NCBI GenBank assembly: GCA_022709905.1 | Contig: JAKLHY010000007.1 | Coordinates: 121,212 to 185,211 of the forward strand | From: Verrucomicrobiota bacterium | Lineage (GTDB): Bacteria > Verrucomicrobiota > Verrucomicrobiia > Limisphaerales > UBA1319 | Direction: 5' to 3' | DNA: 64,000 nucleotides | Shown: positions 55,901 through 63,947 of the stretch, one piece after another | Numbering within the stretch: position 1 is the stretch's first letter | How the letters are laid out: the number at the start of each line of letters is the position of its first letter | Position numbers and translations under genes: made by a program | The notes under the pieces: generated by a model | What the model was told of the DNA's origin: nothing | Database searches by the model: none | The model's input: the letters and a program-made list of their open reading frames with translations, nothing else

Positions 55901-56926
55901 CCCGAGTTGTTTTTCCACAAAGGCCTCCAGTCGCGCCGCGCTCGAGAGCGTGATTTCGGACAAAGTGGGCTGTCGGCCGCCATAAAAACCGGTGAAAATG
56001 AGTCGGAACTTGTTCGCCGTCACCGCGGGAAATGAAATCGTGACGGGACCGCGCGGCATGAAGCCGACGCCCGTCGCCATATTGGATCGGTCGCACTTGA
56101 ATCGGCGAATGGTTTGATACGCCCCCTGCCCCATCATGGCTTGGAGTTCGCACTGCGCTCCAAAGGCCTCATCGGCGGGCGTGATCTGGAGGGATCGCGC
56201 TGTGAACGGCTCGGTGACTGCGAACTCGATGGAGAACGGGTTCTGTCCACGGCCGGCGCCCTCGGGAAACCGGAGGGTTGAGGCGGGATCGTTGTCGATC
56301 AATTTGGCGAGGTCACTCGAGGCGGGACTCGAGGTCACGCGGGGGGAATGTATGGCCAGGGAATTGGCGTCGTGTTGCGGCACTGGAAAGGCGAGCAGGG
56401 CGACGTCCTGGAACGGTTCCTTGGGGGCGGGCAGTTGGCCCGCGAATTTGCGAGGTCCCGAGACGCGCATCTCGGACATGGCCAGGTAACGCATGGTTTC
56501 GGTGGATTGGATCCACGGCCCGCCGGACTGGCTCCAGCCCGGGCAGTTGAACATGCCGATATTGACGCCGGTGCGGCCGCCCTCGCGAATGGCGTGCTCG
56601 ACCAGGGACCACCACTCGGGCGTGAGGACCTTGGTCTTTCCCGCCGGCACATCCTCGAGAAAAATGTTGCCAATAAAGGCCTCGCCGATGCCGACGCGCG
56701 CCATGGCCTCGAGATCGCGGGTGATGCCTTCCTTGGACAGGTTGTCACTGATCCAATACCAGTAACACCACGGCTTGGTGTCATCAGGCGGATTGACAAA
56801 GCCTGCTTCCAGAGATTGCGCTCGGCCGAGATGCGAGGCGCCGGCAGCCAACATGAGGGTGAGGAGAACAACGAGCATGCAGAACGACTGCGGACGCCCA
56901 TATTGGACGGGTAATTTGGTGATCAT
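52988..56926 (-). CDS. Secreted GH106-like enzyme with LamG-like domain
   Basis: 1312 aa from the ATG at 56926, where a signal peptide begins (SFCMLVVLLTLMLAAGASHLGRAQS); the open frame runs 38 codons further upstream. The catalytic part matches its neighbour: 'PWCYWYWISDNLSKEGITRDLEAMARVGIGEAFIGNIFLEDV', 'GVNIGMFNCPGWSQSGGPWI', 'VVADSYEMGSQNWTDGFDAQFRQRYGYDPKPWLPVL', 'CANTYGRKYVSAESFTGG' and 'GDWSFCEGVNHFVLHV'. A discoidin-like region lies at ~240-370. Residues ~944-1096 (FTFATWIKPADSTTL...HLAVVYRNGQPSLYLNGAPV) form a LamG/ConA-like module absent from the paralogue. The final jelly-roll ends 'WNNRLVADAALP'. First gene of the three-gene operon. Probable rhamnosidase of different linkage. Confidence 0.86.
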   Translation of the reverse strand: MITKLPVQYGRPQSFCMLVVLLTLMLAAGASHLGRAQSLEAGFVNPPDDTKPWCYWYWISDNLSKEGITRDLEAMARVGIGEAFIGNIFLEDVPAGKTKVLTPEWWSLVEHAIREGGRTGVNIGMFNCPGWSQSGGPWIQSTETMRYLAMSEMRVSGPRKFAGQLPAPKEPFQDVALLAFPVPQHDANSLAIHSPRVTSSPASSDLAKLIDNDPASTLRFPEGAGRGQNPFSIEFAVTEPFTARSLQITPADEAFGAQCELQAMMGQGAYQTIRRFKCDRSNMATGVGFMPRGPVTISFPAVTANKFRLIFTGFYGGRQPTLSEITLSSAARLEAFVEKQLGKMHPTPLPMWETYLWPTQPEPDSRSLVVSPGDVHDLTKQLAPDGTLAWDVPAGDWILQRIGMTPTGMKNSPASPEGQGLEVDKMNRALAQRHFDAFIGEVLRRIPAADRKAFKRVVADSYEMGSQNWTDGFDAQFRQRYGYDPKPWLPVLSGRLVGSANQSERFLWDLRRLVADRVATDYVGGLREACKPHGLGLWLENYGHWGFPGEFLKYGGESDRIGGEYWVTGELGSIELRAASSCANTYGRKYVSAESFTGGPAFQNAPGALKARGDWSFCEGVNHFVLHVYIQQPWEDRLPGVNAWFGTEFNRHNTWFDRSKAWIDYTRRCCWLLQQGNRAADVAYFIGEDAPKMTGVRKPDLPPGRDFDYINADVIETKLTAKNGLLTLPHGTSYRLLVLPELETMRPEVLRKVRDLVRAGATVFGPPPSRSPSMENYPNCDDEVRILAADLWGAANRRQPGERSYGKGRIIWGKSLDDVLASLNSPTDFQSSTPMRFTHRREKDLDIYFVANPKHESLATTIGFRVSNKAPELWWPDSGTIESPAVYETANGQVRLPISFGPHGSVFVVFRQKAAPNSQRIHTVTQNGNGILDTKLKTSAAAEGGDNPNDFTFATWIKPADSTTLVREASRGVVGMSEKRNDVLAAPHGDGFGGSGHAGCGLAVGTNGVCVFEHGANYFAPTLVHAVPLTDWTHLAVVYRNGQPSLYLNGAPVRTGLKSEHVVHSGAGAGALAQFRGQVGSFMQFSRPLNDPEISNLAKTMPRPDQTLTGPAIQFTRQGREIKARVTQPGNYEVTFANGRQQTLTVRDVPIPQNLIGPWEVRFTPGWGAPERVIFDFLCDWSQHPENGIRHYSGKATYRTTFNLTAHASRFILNLGDLHDLATVRMNGKELGTLWMAPWQLEVTDALKPGLNTLEVEVINVWNNRLVADAALPASQRRTFLLAPTVAKDAPLLPAGLMGPVVLQPAIEIQLK
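53292..53319. repeat. 7-bp repeat tract (GTGARRC) inside the GH106-like gene
   Basis: Four consecutive heptamers, three starting GTGA, share the phase and consensus of the intergenic tract at 25216-25250. On the coding strand they give residues within FNLTAHASRFILNLG, in the C-terminal jelly-roll. Confidence 0.65.
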
Positions 56927-57215
56927 GGTCGTTTCAAATTCGCAGGGCACAGCCGATGATGGAAATCGGCCACGGGGATTATCATGGAACTCCGGCATGG
57001 GTTTGCAAGACCGTTTCGGCGGTTCTGAACCGCAAATCAAACGACTTCACCGCTAATGGACGCCCATCCACGCGAATCATGGCCAGAAAAAAAGTAAGTC
57101 CTGAAGGGTTGGGAACATCGATGGGAGGGGAGATATCAGGATTCAACCGCTCTGGTGGATCAAAGCGAGGATTTGGAACCGTCCGCCGCCACCTCAAAGG
57201 GGCTGAGCCAGCCGA
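56927..57215. other. Intergenic region between two minus-strand genes
   Basis: 289 bp with no credible gene and no hairpin-plus-T terminator that I can see. It should hold the promoter of the GH106-like operon. Confidence 0.3.
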
Positions 57216-60215
57216 TTAGTGCCGGCGCAATCGAAAAAAACCGGACTGATTCGACAGGTTCCAGGTGACATAGAGATCGTCGCCAACCCTTTGAAAAGGG
57301 GTTGAAACCGTTAACCAAGGAACCGCCTCTTGAAGGGCGGCGCGATGTTCGAGGACATAATCCGATGCGTTGAGCGGCCAACAGACGTTCATGCGATCTC
57401 TCCCAGGCAAGGGTTGGATTCGCAATCCGGCGACGGCGGGATGGATCAATTCCACGGTTGAGGTCTTTTCCAAATGCAGCAGGAGACGTCCTTCGGGGCT
57501 TTGAAATGAATGCGGCGCGTTCAGTTGGATTTCCTTGCCATTGACCTTGACGCGGGGTGGCTGGCGAAATCCGTTGACTAAGATCCAGCAGGGCGAAGGA
57601 GCCCAAAGATGAACAGTGAATCGCACCTCGGACGCGGTCTCGGACACCGCATCGATTTGACCCGGGGCATGCGCCCAGAGGGTGTGACGAGGGAACACTT
57701 GGAAATCGTAAACTCGCGGACCGTTGAACATCATGGAAGCCGGCGCCAGAACGGTGGCCGGATTAATGGCGGGGCCATCGGATAATTGGGCGCGCAAATG
57801 GAAGAAATCCGGCAATAATCCCTGCCGTTCCTGGTCGCTCTGTGGCCAGGTGTGTTGGATGCCCGCGACGGCGATGCCATCGCCCATCGTTTTCCACGGG
57901 CCATCGGGATCCAAGGCGGCGAGGTGATGTAGACTGTCGGCATAAACGAGGCCGCACCATTGAACCGGTTGTCCAATCCAGACGGGAGCAACCCACCCCG
58001 TGGCGCCGAGGACGGCTATCGTGGAATAACAACCGATCGGTTTGGGGGTCGGAGCTGTCAGGTAGACGAAAGGCACTCCCGTCCAGGCCCAATAGCGGGC
58101 GTGCTCGAGAAAAACAGGATCACCGGTGATCTGATATCCAAGAGAATAGGCCTTGACGAGATAGGCTGCGGCCAGGATGTCGGGTGTATGGAGGGGAATC
58201 TCCCAGGTTTGCGCCCCGCGAGGCACGGTATTCTTGAATTTGTTCATGGCGCGTAGACAACGGAGTCCTTCCTGGATCAAGTCGCGGTTTCCGGAGAAAA
58301 TGGCGGACTCAAGCAGGCCGCTGACGAGGCTGGCGGCGAGTCCATTGGCTTCCTTCGACCAGTGGGTTCTGCTGTAATCAATGCCGTTCGCGGGTGGCAC
58401 GTATTGGAATGAGCCATCCGATTGAAACCGGCTGAGGATGTTCCGGGCATTTTTTCCTGCGTTGGCGGCATTTTCGAGGGTTGCGCCAAAAACCAAAGAG
58501 GGCGCGGGATAGCGGACATGCCCAACCTGGGCACTGTTGTAGCTCGAAGGAGCCACTTCTGCCAGGGCGAGGGGAACGGCCTCTTTCAGACGGCCGGCCA
58601 GGGTTGGATCTTTGACTTGCCCAGCGAGCCAGAGCATCCAGAGGGCGGCATCAGCGGCGGGTGTCGGATTGAATCCTGGCCACCAGGCATGGCGATATCG
58701 ATTGCCTTGGCGAATTTTCGAATCCAACCATCCGTGGGCAGCCAAATCATTGTATTCACGGGCGCTATAACCAGAATCCGGTACTGCTGGCAGCCCCTTC
58801 AGCCGGATATATTTCTGGACGGCGGCAACAACCGAGTCCGAAGTCCCTCCAATCAGGCTGGCGCGCAACCGTAGGCGTTCGCCGGCGCGAAGCGTTGCCG
58901 GACGATAGGGCAGCAGGTTGTTTTCTTCACGGTTCTGGCCATCCGATCCTGGAAAAAGCAGGCTCATCACGTGCCCACCCGAATGGAATTGTCGGTCAGG
59001 AGAATCAAACAGGGCGCAAAAATGCGGAGCCGGTTCCCATAAGATGCCGGCGTATCGGTTCTCCGCCTGGATGGCCATCAAGGGAAAGGTCAGTTTAAGC
59101 GTGTCCACGACCTGACGCCAGGCGGCCGGCGCCTTCAAATCGGCCTCTGAACTGCTGGATTCATTCTCGAGGTATTCCACGCCGGCCAGGAGTCCCTGGT
59201 TCTTGTTCGTCCCGAAACTTGCCAGGCCGGGGAGCAAAGTCAGCATCGGTAAGTAAAGCACGTCCCGCTCCTGATCTGTGATCACCTCGGTTTCGAAATC
59301 GATCGAGCCTTGGGATCCGGGAAAGAAACTCTGGCGGATGATCCAGCGCCCGCCATCGGCATCGAGTCCTTCAGCTTGGGCAACAATCCCCTCCCCCGCT
59401 TTTGCGGCCTGTACGAGCCCATTTGACATATGATTCAAGGACAACCATCGGAGTTCACCCGCCTGGAGATAGCCCGCCATGGCTTGTGGATTGCCCCAGG
59501 CAAATGGCTGGCCCGCCACCTCGAGTCGAAAACCGCCCAGCAGAGTCGGGTGATGAATCAATCGCAGATCGCCCTGGGTTAGAACGGGAGCGTTCTCGGG
59601 CATATCGACTGGCTGCGGTTTAATCCATGCCGGGGCCTGATAGCTCACGCGTTCCTCGAACCAGATCCGTTGGACAACGCAGGTGCCAGCGGCCCCGGGT
59701 GGATCCAATCGCAACGAATAGCCGAGACCGAGAGCTGGCATCGGGACTTGTGCTTCGAAGCCTTCCCCGGGCGGGACATGGAATCGAACCGATTTCTCCT
59801 CCGTCGGATGATCGGTGTAATAGAAGACCTGACAAGTGCCGCCTGCGTCGGAACGCAATCGAACATGCAACCACAACGGTTTGCCCGCCGGATAGTTCCG
59901 CGAAGGCCCTGACATATAGGGATCGCTGCCGGTAATCCGCAGGACCAAGCCGTTTGTTGTTGGCTCGAGGGGCGCCAGATCGTGCAGCGGACGCCATTGG
60001 GCGGCAACGGCGTTGATGGTGAAATCGAACGCCGGCAACTGTCCCTGGATCGACGCTCCAGTATGGGACCGCGATTCAGGGCGGTTGCCCGTCCGACCGG
60101 CCACCGAAGCCAGGGTGGCATGGCCTGCCATAAGTATGATGGCAAGGAAACACTGGGTGAATAAAATGCCCGTCCGGGTTTTCTTGCAGCCGAAAGTGTG
60201 ACAACCGGTTTTCAT
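57216..60215 (-). CDS. Large secreted protein with glycosidase-like architecture, family not recognised
   Basis: 999 aa from the ATG at 60215, which begins a signal peptide (TGILFTQCFLAIILMAGHATLASVAG); the frame is open 16 codons upstream. An N-terminal beta-rich part (~70-190, 'WLHVRLRSDAGGTCQVFYYTD') resembles a carbohydrate-binding jelly-roll. A second beta region (~200-440, 'LLGGFRLEVAGQPFAWG') is followed by an alpha-rich stretch (~500-790) with 'YRHAWWPGFNPTPAADAALWMLWLAG', 'WSKEANGLAASLVSGLLESAIFSGNRDLI' and 'PLHTPDILAAAYLVKAYSLGYQITG', as in alpha/alpha-toroid lyases or glycosidases. The tail (~930-999, ending GFFRLRRH) resembles those of the two giant proteins. Likely a polysaccharide-active enzyme; no catalytic residue can be named. 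Confidence 0.75.
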   Translation of the reverse strand: MKTGCHTFGCKKTRTGILFTQCFLAIILMAGHATLASVAGRTGNRPESRSHTGASIQGQLPAFDFTINAVAAQWRPLHDLAPLEPTTNGLVLRITGSDPYMSGPSRNYPAGKPLWLHVRLRSDAGGTCQVFYYTDHPTEEKSVRFHVPPGEGFEAQVPMPALGLGYSLRLDPPGAAGTCVVQRIWFEERVSYQAPAWIKPQPVDMPENAPVLTQGDLRLIHHPTLLGGFRLEVAGQPFAWGNPQAMAGYLQAGELRWLSLNHMSNGLVQAAKAGEGIVAQAEGLDADGGRWIIRQSFFPGSQGSIDFETEVITDQERDVLYLPMLTLLPGLASFGTNKNQGLLAGVEYLENESSSSEADLKAPAAWRQVVDTLKLTFPLMAIQAENRYAGILWEPAPHFCALFDSPDRQFHSGGHVMSLLFPGSDGQNREENNLLPYRPATLRAGERLRLRASLIGGTSDSVVAAVQKYIRLKGLPAVPDSGYSAREYNDLAAHGWLDSKIRQGNRYRHAWWPGFNPTPAADAALWMLWLAGQVKDPTLAGRLKEAVPLALAEVAPSSYNSAQVGHVRYPAPSLVFGATLENAANAGKNARNILSRFQSDGSFQYVPPANGIDYSRTHWSKEANGLAASLVSGLLESAIFSGNRDLIQEGLRCLRAMNKFKNTVPRGAQTWEIPLHTPDILAAAYLVKAYSLGYQITGDPVFLEHARYWAWTGVPFVYLTAPTPKPIGCYSTIAVLGATGWVAPVWIGQPVQWCGLVYADSLHHLAALDPDGPWKTMGDGIAVAGIQHTWPQSDQERQGLLPDFFHLRAQLSDGPAINPATVLAPASMMFNGPRVYDFQVFPRHTLWAHAPGQIDAVSETASEVRFTVHLWAPSPCWILVNGFRQPPRVKVNGKEIQLNAPHSFQSPEGRLLLHLEKTSTVELIHPAVAGLRIQPLPGRDRMNVCWPLNASDYVLEHRAALQEAVPWLTVSTPFQRVGDDLYVTWNLSNQSGFFRLRRH

Positions 60216-60303
60216 TGCCGCATATTCTATAACTGAGTAAATCAGTATCCAGACATATATCACCGGAAAAAACGACTAACGAGGGATGGACTCATTATAA
60301 GCG
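60216..60303. promoter_or_regulatory. AT-rich divergent promoter region with ACTGA-n5-TCAGT
   Basis: 88 bp, clearly more AT-rich than its surroundings, between divergent starts. The 15-bp inverted repeat ACTGA (60232-60236)/TCAGT (60242-60246) could be an operator. GAGGGATGG lies upstream of the sulfatase start, rather far for a ribosome site. Confidence 0.3.
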
Positions 60304-61800
60304 ATGAAACAACATCTGCTGGTCTTTCTTGGGTTGCTATTGGGCTGCGGTGCGCTAGCTGCGGATAGGCCGAACATCATCTTCATCCTTGCGGACGATC
60401 TCGGATACGGCGACCTGAGCTGCTATGGGCAGCAACGATTCAAGACGCCTCACATCGACCGTCTGGCCGCCGACGGGATGAAATTCACCGCGCATTACTC
60501 CGGCCACAACGTCTGCGCGCCGTCGCGTTGTACGCTCATGACCGGATTGCACCCGGGGCATGGCTATATCCGTGAAAACCGTGGCGGCTTGGGTTCGGAG
60601 GGCGAAGGCCAGGAACCCGTTCCCAAGGGCGCGCTCGAGTTGCCGCTCATCCTGAAGCGGCTCGGCTACACGCTTGGAGGTTTCGGCAAGTGGGGCCTGG
60701 GTCCAGTCGGGAGTACGGGGGATCCACTTAGACAAGGGTTCGATCGTTTCTTCGGATTCAACTGCCAGGCTGTCGCCCACAATCATTTTCCAACCCATCT
60801 TTGGTCCAACGACGTCCGAATTGCCCTCAACAATCCCAAGTTTGCCGCGCACCAAAAATTACCGGCCGGGGCCGATGTGAATTCCCCAGCCAGCTACCAA
60901 GCGTTTTCAGGACAGGATTACGCGCCCGATTTGATTGGACGCGAGGCACTGAAATTCCTGCGGGAAAACAAGGATCGACCGTTCTTTCTTTACTATCCGA
61001 CCACGGTCCCGCATCTGGCATTGCAGGTGCCCCAGGAATCCCTGGCCGAGTTCGAGGGCAAGTATCCGGAGCAACCGTATCCCGGCGGGCGCGGGTATCT
61101 TCCGCATCGGACGCCTCGGGCGGCGTATGCCGCCATGATTACACGCATGGATCGCGAAGTGGGCCGAGTCCTCGACGCCCTCAAGGCGCTCGGTCTCGAG
61201 GAGAAGACCATTGTTGTTTTCACAAGCGATAACGGCCCGCTCTACGATGGACTGGGCGGAACAGACGCTGAATTCTTTAATAGCGCCGCAGGATTTCGGG
61301 GCCGAAAAGGATCGTATTATGAAGGGGGATTTCGCGTGACGTGTCTGGTTCTCTGGAAAGGCCGCATCGCTCCGGCAACGACTAGCGATCGCGTGACCGG
61401 CTTTGAAGATTGGCTGCCCACGCTGCTCGAACTCATCGGAGCCCCGGAACACACCCCTGCCCGTGTTGACGGGATAAGCTTTGCCCCGACCCTGCTTGGC
61501 CGCAGGCAACAACCGCGGCCGTTTCTCTACCGGGAATCCCCCGGGTATGGAGGACAACAGTGCGTGCGCGTAAACCATTGGAAACTGGTCCGCCAATACC
61601 TGAATCCCGGTTCTCAACAGAAGAATCCCACCCCCCCTACTCTCGAGCTCTTCAACCTGGCCGACGACCCGTTGGAAACCACCAGTGTTGCCCAACAACA
61701 TCCTCAGATTGTCGAAAAACTCGGGGCCATCATGAAAAAACAGCATGCGAAATCGGACCTCTGGCCCATTCGGGCGCTCGATGATCCGTCCGCACCTTGA
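60304..61800 (+). CDS. Secreted type I (formylglycine) sulfatase
   Basis: 498 aa, signal peptide KQHLLVFLGLLLGCGALAA. 'RPNIIFILADDLGYGDLSCYG' supplies the metal-binding DD pair, and Cys71 in VCAPSRCTLMTG is the C-x-P-x-R site converted to formylglycine. 'LGGFGKWGLG', 'PFFLYYPTTVPH', 'TIVVFTSDNGP' (second metal Asp/Asn) and 'GSYYEGGFRVTCLVLWKGRI' complete the S1 layout. It hydrolyses sulfate esters, probably on carbohydrates, in the periplasm or outside. No formylglycine-generating enzyme or anSME is in the window, so maturation must come from elsewhere. Subfamily and substrate cannot be assigned by eye. Confidence 0.93.
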   Translation: MKQHLLVFLGLLLGCGALAADRPNIIFILADDLGYGDLSCYGQQRFKTPHIDRLAADGMKFTAHYSGHNVCAPSRCTLMTGLHPGHGYIRENRGGLGSEGEGQEPVPKGALELPLILKRLGYTLGGFGKWGLGPVGSTGDPLRQGFDRFFGFNCQAVAHNHFPTHLWSNDVRIALNNPKFAAHQKLPAGADVNSPASYQAFSGQDYAPDLIGREALKFLRENKDRPFFLYYPTTVPHLALQVPQESLAEFEGKYPEQPYPGGRGYLPHRTPRAAYAAMITRMDREVGRVLDALKALGLEEKTIVVFTSDNGPLYDGLGGTDAEFFNSAAGFRGRKGSYYEGGFRVTCLVLWKGRIAPATTSDRVTGFEDWLPTLLELIGAPEHTPARVDGISFAPTLLGRRQQPRPFLYRESPGYGGQQCVRVNHWKLVRQYLNPGSQQKNPTPPTLELFNLADDPLETTSVAQQHPQIVEKLGAIMKKQHAKSDLWPIRALDDPSAP

Positions 61801-61873
61801 TTCATCCAGGATCCCGTCAGCAGGTAAGATACTCGCAATTGGCAAAAAGCAAGAAATCTGTCACCTTACCGTG

Positions 61874-62089
61874 ATGCGGACAAAGGGAGCATATCTCCTG
61901 CGGGAGACCACGGGAACGTCGGGGCTCGAACAAACACTGCTGAGCGCGATCGAGATCCTGACGCATCACGGGGTGCCTCACCTCGTCGTCGGGGGCCTTG
62001 CGGTGCAGGAACACGGATACTTCCGGGTGACGACGGACTGCGATCTGGTGGTGCCGGACATCCTGGATGCCTTGGCTGCCGAACAATGA
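61874..62089 (+). pseudogene. Truncated nucleotidyltransferase-like gene (71 aa)
   Basis: ATG at 61874 (or GTG at 61871) gives 71 aa: 'GLEQTLLSAIEILTHHGVPHLVVGGLAVQEHGYFRVTTDCDLVV', the start of AbiEii/minimal-nucleotidyltransferase-like proteins (hhVGG-x-A...R-x-T-x-D-x-D-hVV). Family members continue for 80 or more residues after this point; here a stop comes after LDALAAEQ, and the convergent sulfatase gene ends 14 bp on. It looks like a remnant whose 3' part was lost when the sulfatase region was joined. A functional miniature protein is less likely. Confidence 0.6.
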
Positions 62090-62103
62090 CCAGCCCAGGA
62101 GGT

Positions 62104-63819
62104 TCATGGGTTCCTGCGGTTCTTATTGGCCTCGGCCTTCCAGGGCCAGGGGAGAACGTTCGCGCGTTTTGCCCATGCATCCCATCGGGCGCTGAGTTCC
62201 TTTACCCGGGCCGGCTGTTGCAGGGCGAGATCGTGCTGCTCGGCGCGGTCGGCAGCCATGTCGTAAAGCTCCCACGGTCCCGCGGGTCCTTTAGCCACCA
62301 ATTTCCAATCACCGATTCGGACCGCGCGGTTGCCTTCATGCTCCCAGAACAAACCCTCGCGTTCGACAGGTCTGCCTTCAAAAGCAGGCAGGAGACTCTT
62401 GCCTTCGAGCGGGGTGATTTTCTGGCCACGAAATTCGAGAGGGTAATTTGCGCCAGCAACCGCCAGGCAAGTCGCCATAATATCGGGCAATTGGCCCGGA
62501 ACCTGACTCAACGAGCCGCGACGCGACACCGCAATGCCCGCAGGCCAATGCACGATTAAGGGCGTGGAGATGCCCCCTTCGTGAACCCAGTGTTTGTATT
62601 CGCGAAAAGGCGTGTTACTCACATTCGCCCATTCGCGTCCGTAAGCAATATAGGTGTCCTGGGGACCGGGCATAACGCCGTAACCGAGTCGGACCGGCCA
62701 TCCATCCCGGGTTTGACTTGGGGTGCTGCCATATTGAGAAATCGAGGGTGCCATCGGTGGCAGAGAAGGTTGGTCGGCGCGGGGAATGGCGTTGGTGCCC
62801 CGCCCCACGGTTTCGGCGCAACCGCCATTGTCCTGGAGGTAGAGTATGAGGGTGCGATCGAACTGCCCTTGCTGTTTTAGTTGGGCAACGATCCGGCCGA
62901 TCCCCTGGTCCATGCAATCGACCATCGCGGCGTAAACCTCCATGCATCGCGCCTCGAACTCGCGGTTTTTTGCCTTCTGCCAATTGCCGGCCAACGGGGC
63001 GGATGTCGAGTTCGTCGCCAACAAGCCTAATTGTTTCAACTTGGCCAATCGGGCTTGCCGAACCGGCTCGTAACCCGCGTCGTATTGGCCTTTGTATTTG
63101 GAGATATCAGACTCCTTCGCGTGCATCGGCCAGTGCGCGGCGGTGTAGGCGACATACAGGAAGAACGGTTCGGCGCCGTGATCGCGCGCGTGTTCACGGA
63201 GAAAGCGGACCGCGTGATCACTGATCGCGTCGGTGTAATAAAACTCCGAAGGCTGGTATTCCGGATCGTTGGCAGCGGTAATGGATTGGTTATCTCGCGT
63301 GAGGGAACTTGGATCCCAGTAGCTGCCCGCCCCATGGATCGTCCCGTAGAAGCGGTCGAATCCACGCTGCAACGGCCAATTGTGTTGATCCTGGAGCGCC
63401 CGGGCCGAGGCGCCCGGCGTCACGTGCCACTTGCCGGCCGCGTAATTGCGATAGCCGGCTGGACGCAAGGCCTCGGCGAGGGTGACACAACGCCGATTCA
63501 AGTTGCCCCGATATCCTTCCAGCCCTCGATCTTCCATCATATGACCAATGCCAGCCTGGTGAGGATGCAGACCGGTGAGGAGCGAGGCGCGCGTCGGACA
63601 GCAACGGGCGGTATTGTAAAACTGCGTGAAACGAAGACCGTCCGCCGCCAAGGCATCCAAATTCGGGGTTCGGATCTCGCCACCATAACAGCCAATGTCC
63701 GAATAGCCCATGTCGTCCGAAAGAATCACGAGAATGTTCGGACGCGGCGGAGCGGCCTGCAACAGCAGCCAAGAGCCAATCGACCAACAAAACAAAACGG
63801 GCACAAGAACGGATTTCAT
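62104..63819 (-). CDS. Secreted type I (formylglycine) sulfatase
   Basis: 571 aa, signal peptide KSVLVPVLFCWSIGSWLLLQAAP. 'RPNILVILSDDMGYSDIGCYGGEIRTPNLDALAADG' and Cys73 in RCCPTRASLLTG (C-x-P-x-R) mark the active site. 'NYAAGKWHVTPG', 'PFFLYVAYTAAHWPMHA', 'TLILYLQDNGGCAE' and 'REYKHWVHEGGISTPLIVHWPAG' follow the long arylsulfatase layout, and the extra length over its neighbour is in the middle. It converges on the truncated nucleotidyltransferase. Its promoter side carries two strong hairpins. Substrate probably a sulfated sugar. The maturase is not in the window. Confidence 0.93.
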   Translation of the reverse strand: MKSVLVPVLFCWSIGSWLLLQAAPPRPNILVILSDDMGYSDIGCYGGEIRTPNLDALAADGLRFTQFYNTARCCPTRASLLTGLHPHQAGIGHMMEDRGLEGYRGNLNRRCVTLAEALRPAGYRNYAAGKWHVTPGASARALQDQHNWPLQRGFDRFYGTIHGAGSYWDPSSLTRDNQSITAANDPEYQPSEFYYTDAISDHAVRFLREHARDHGAEPFFLYVAYTAAHWPMHAKESDISKYKGQYDAGYEPVRQARLAKLKQLGLLATNSTSAPLAGNWQKAKNREFEARCMEVYAAMVDCMDQGIGRIVAQLKQQGQFDRTLILYLQDNGGCAETVGRGTNAIPRADQPSLPPMAPSISQYGSTPSQTRDGWPVRLGYGVMPGPQDTYIAYGREWANVSNTPFREYKHWVHEGGISTPLIVHWPAGIAVSRRGSLSQVPGQLPDIMATCLAVAGANYPLEFRGQKITPLEGKSLLPAFEGRPVEREGLFWEHEGNRAVRIGDWKLVAKGPAGPWELYDMAADRAEQHDLALQQPARVKELSARWDAWAKRANVLPWPWKAEANKNRRNP

Positions 63820-63872
63820 GGTGAATAGAGAGCTGAGTTAAATATTCGATGCGATTCGGTTGTGTTGCTCTA

Positions 63873-63922
63873 ACGAAGCTGCGCCTCTTATTCCGATCTC
63901 GGAATAAGAGGCGCAGCTTCGT
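63873..63922. repeat. Perfect 23-bp inverted repeat with 4-nt loop
   Basis: Arms 63873-63895 and 63900-63922 are exact reverse complements around ATCT. It lies 54 bp upstream of the minus-strand sulfatase start. No T-tract follows on either side, so it is not an ordinary terminator. Confidence 0.85.
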
Positions 63923-63930
63923 CAGATGAT

Positions 63931-63947
63931 GTTCCGCTGCGCGGAAC
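63931..63947. repeat. Second hairpin, 7-bp GC-rich stem
   Basis: GTTCCGC (63931-63937) and GCGGAAC (63941-63947) flank TGC, 8 bp from the larger hairpin. Together they resemble a two-hairpin REP-type unit. Confidence 0.7.

Noticed and set aside
63873..63922. Rho-independent terminator
   Set aside because: Strong stem, but no T-tract on either side, and it lies upstream of a gene start, not after a stop visible in the window.
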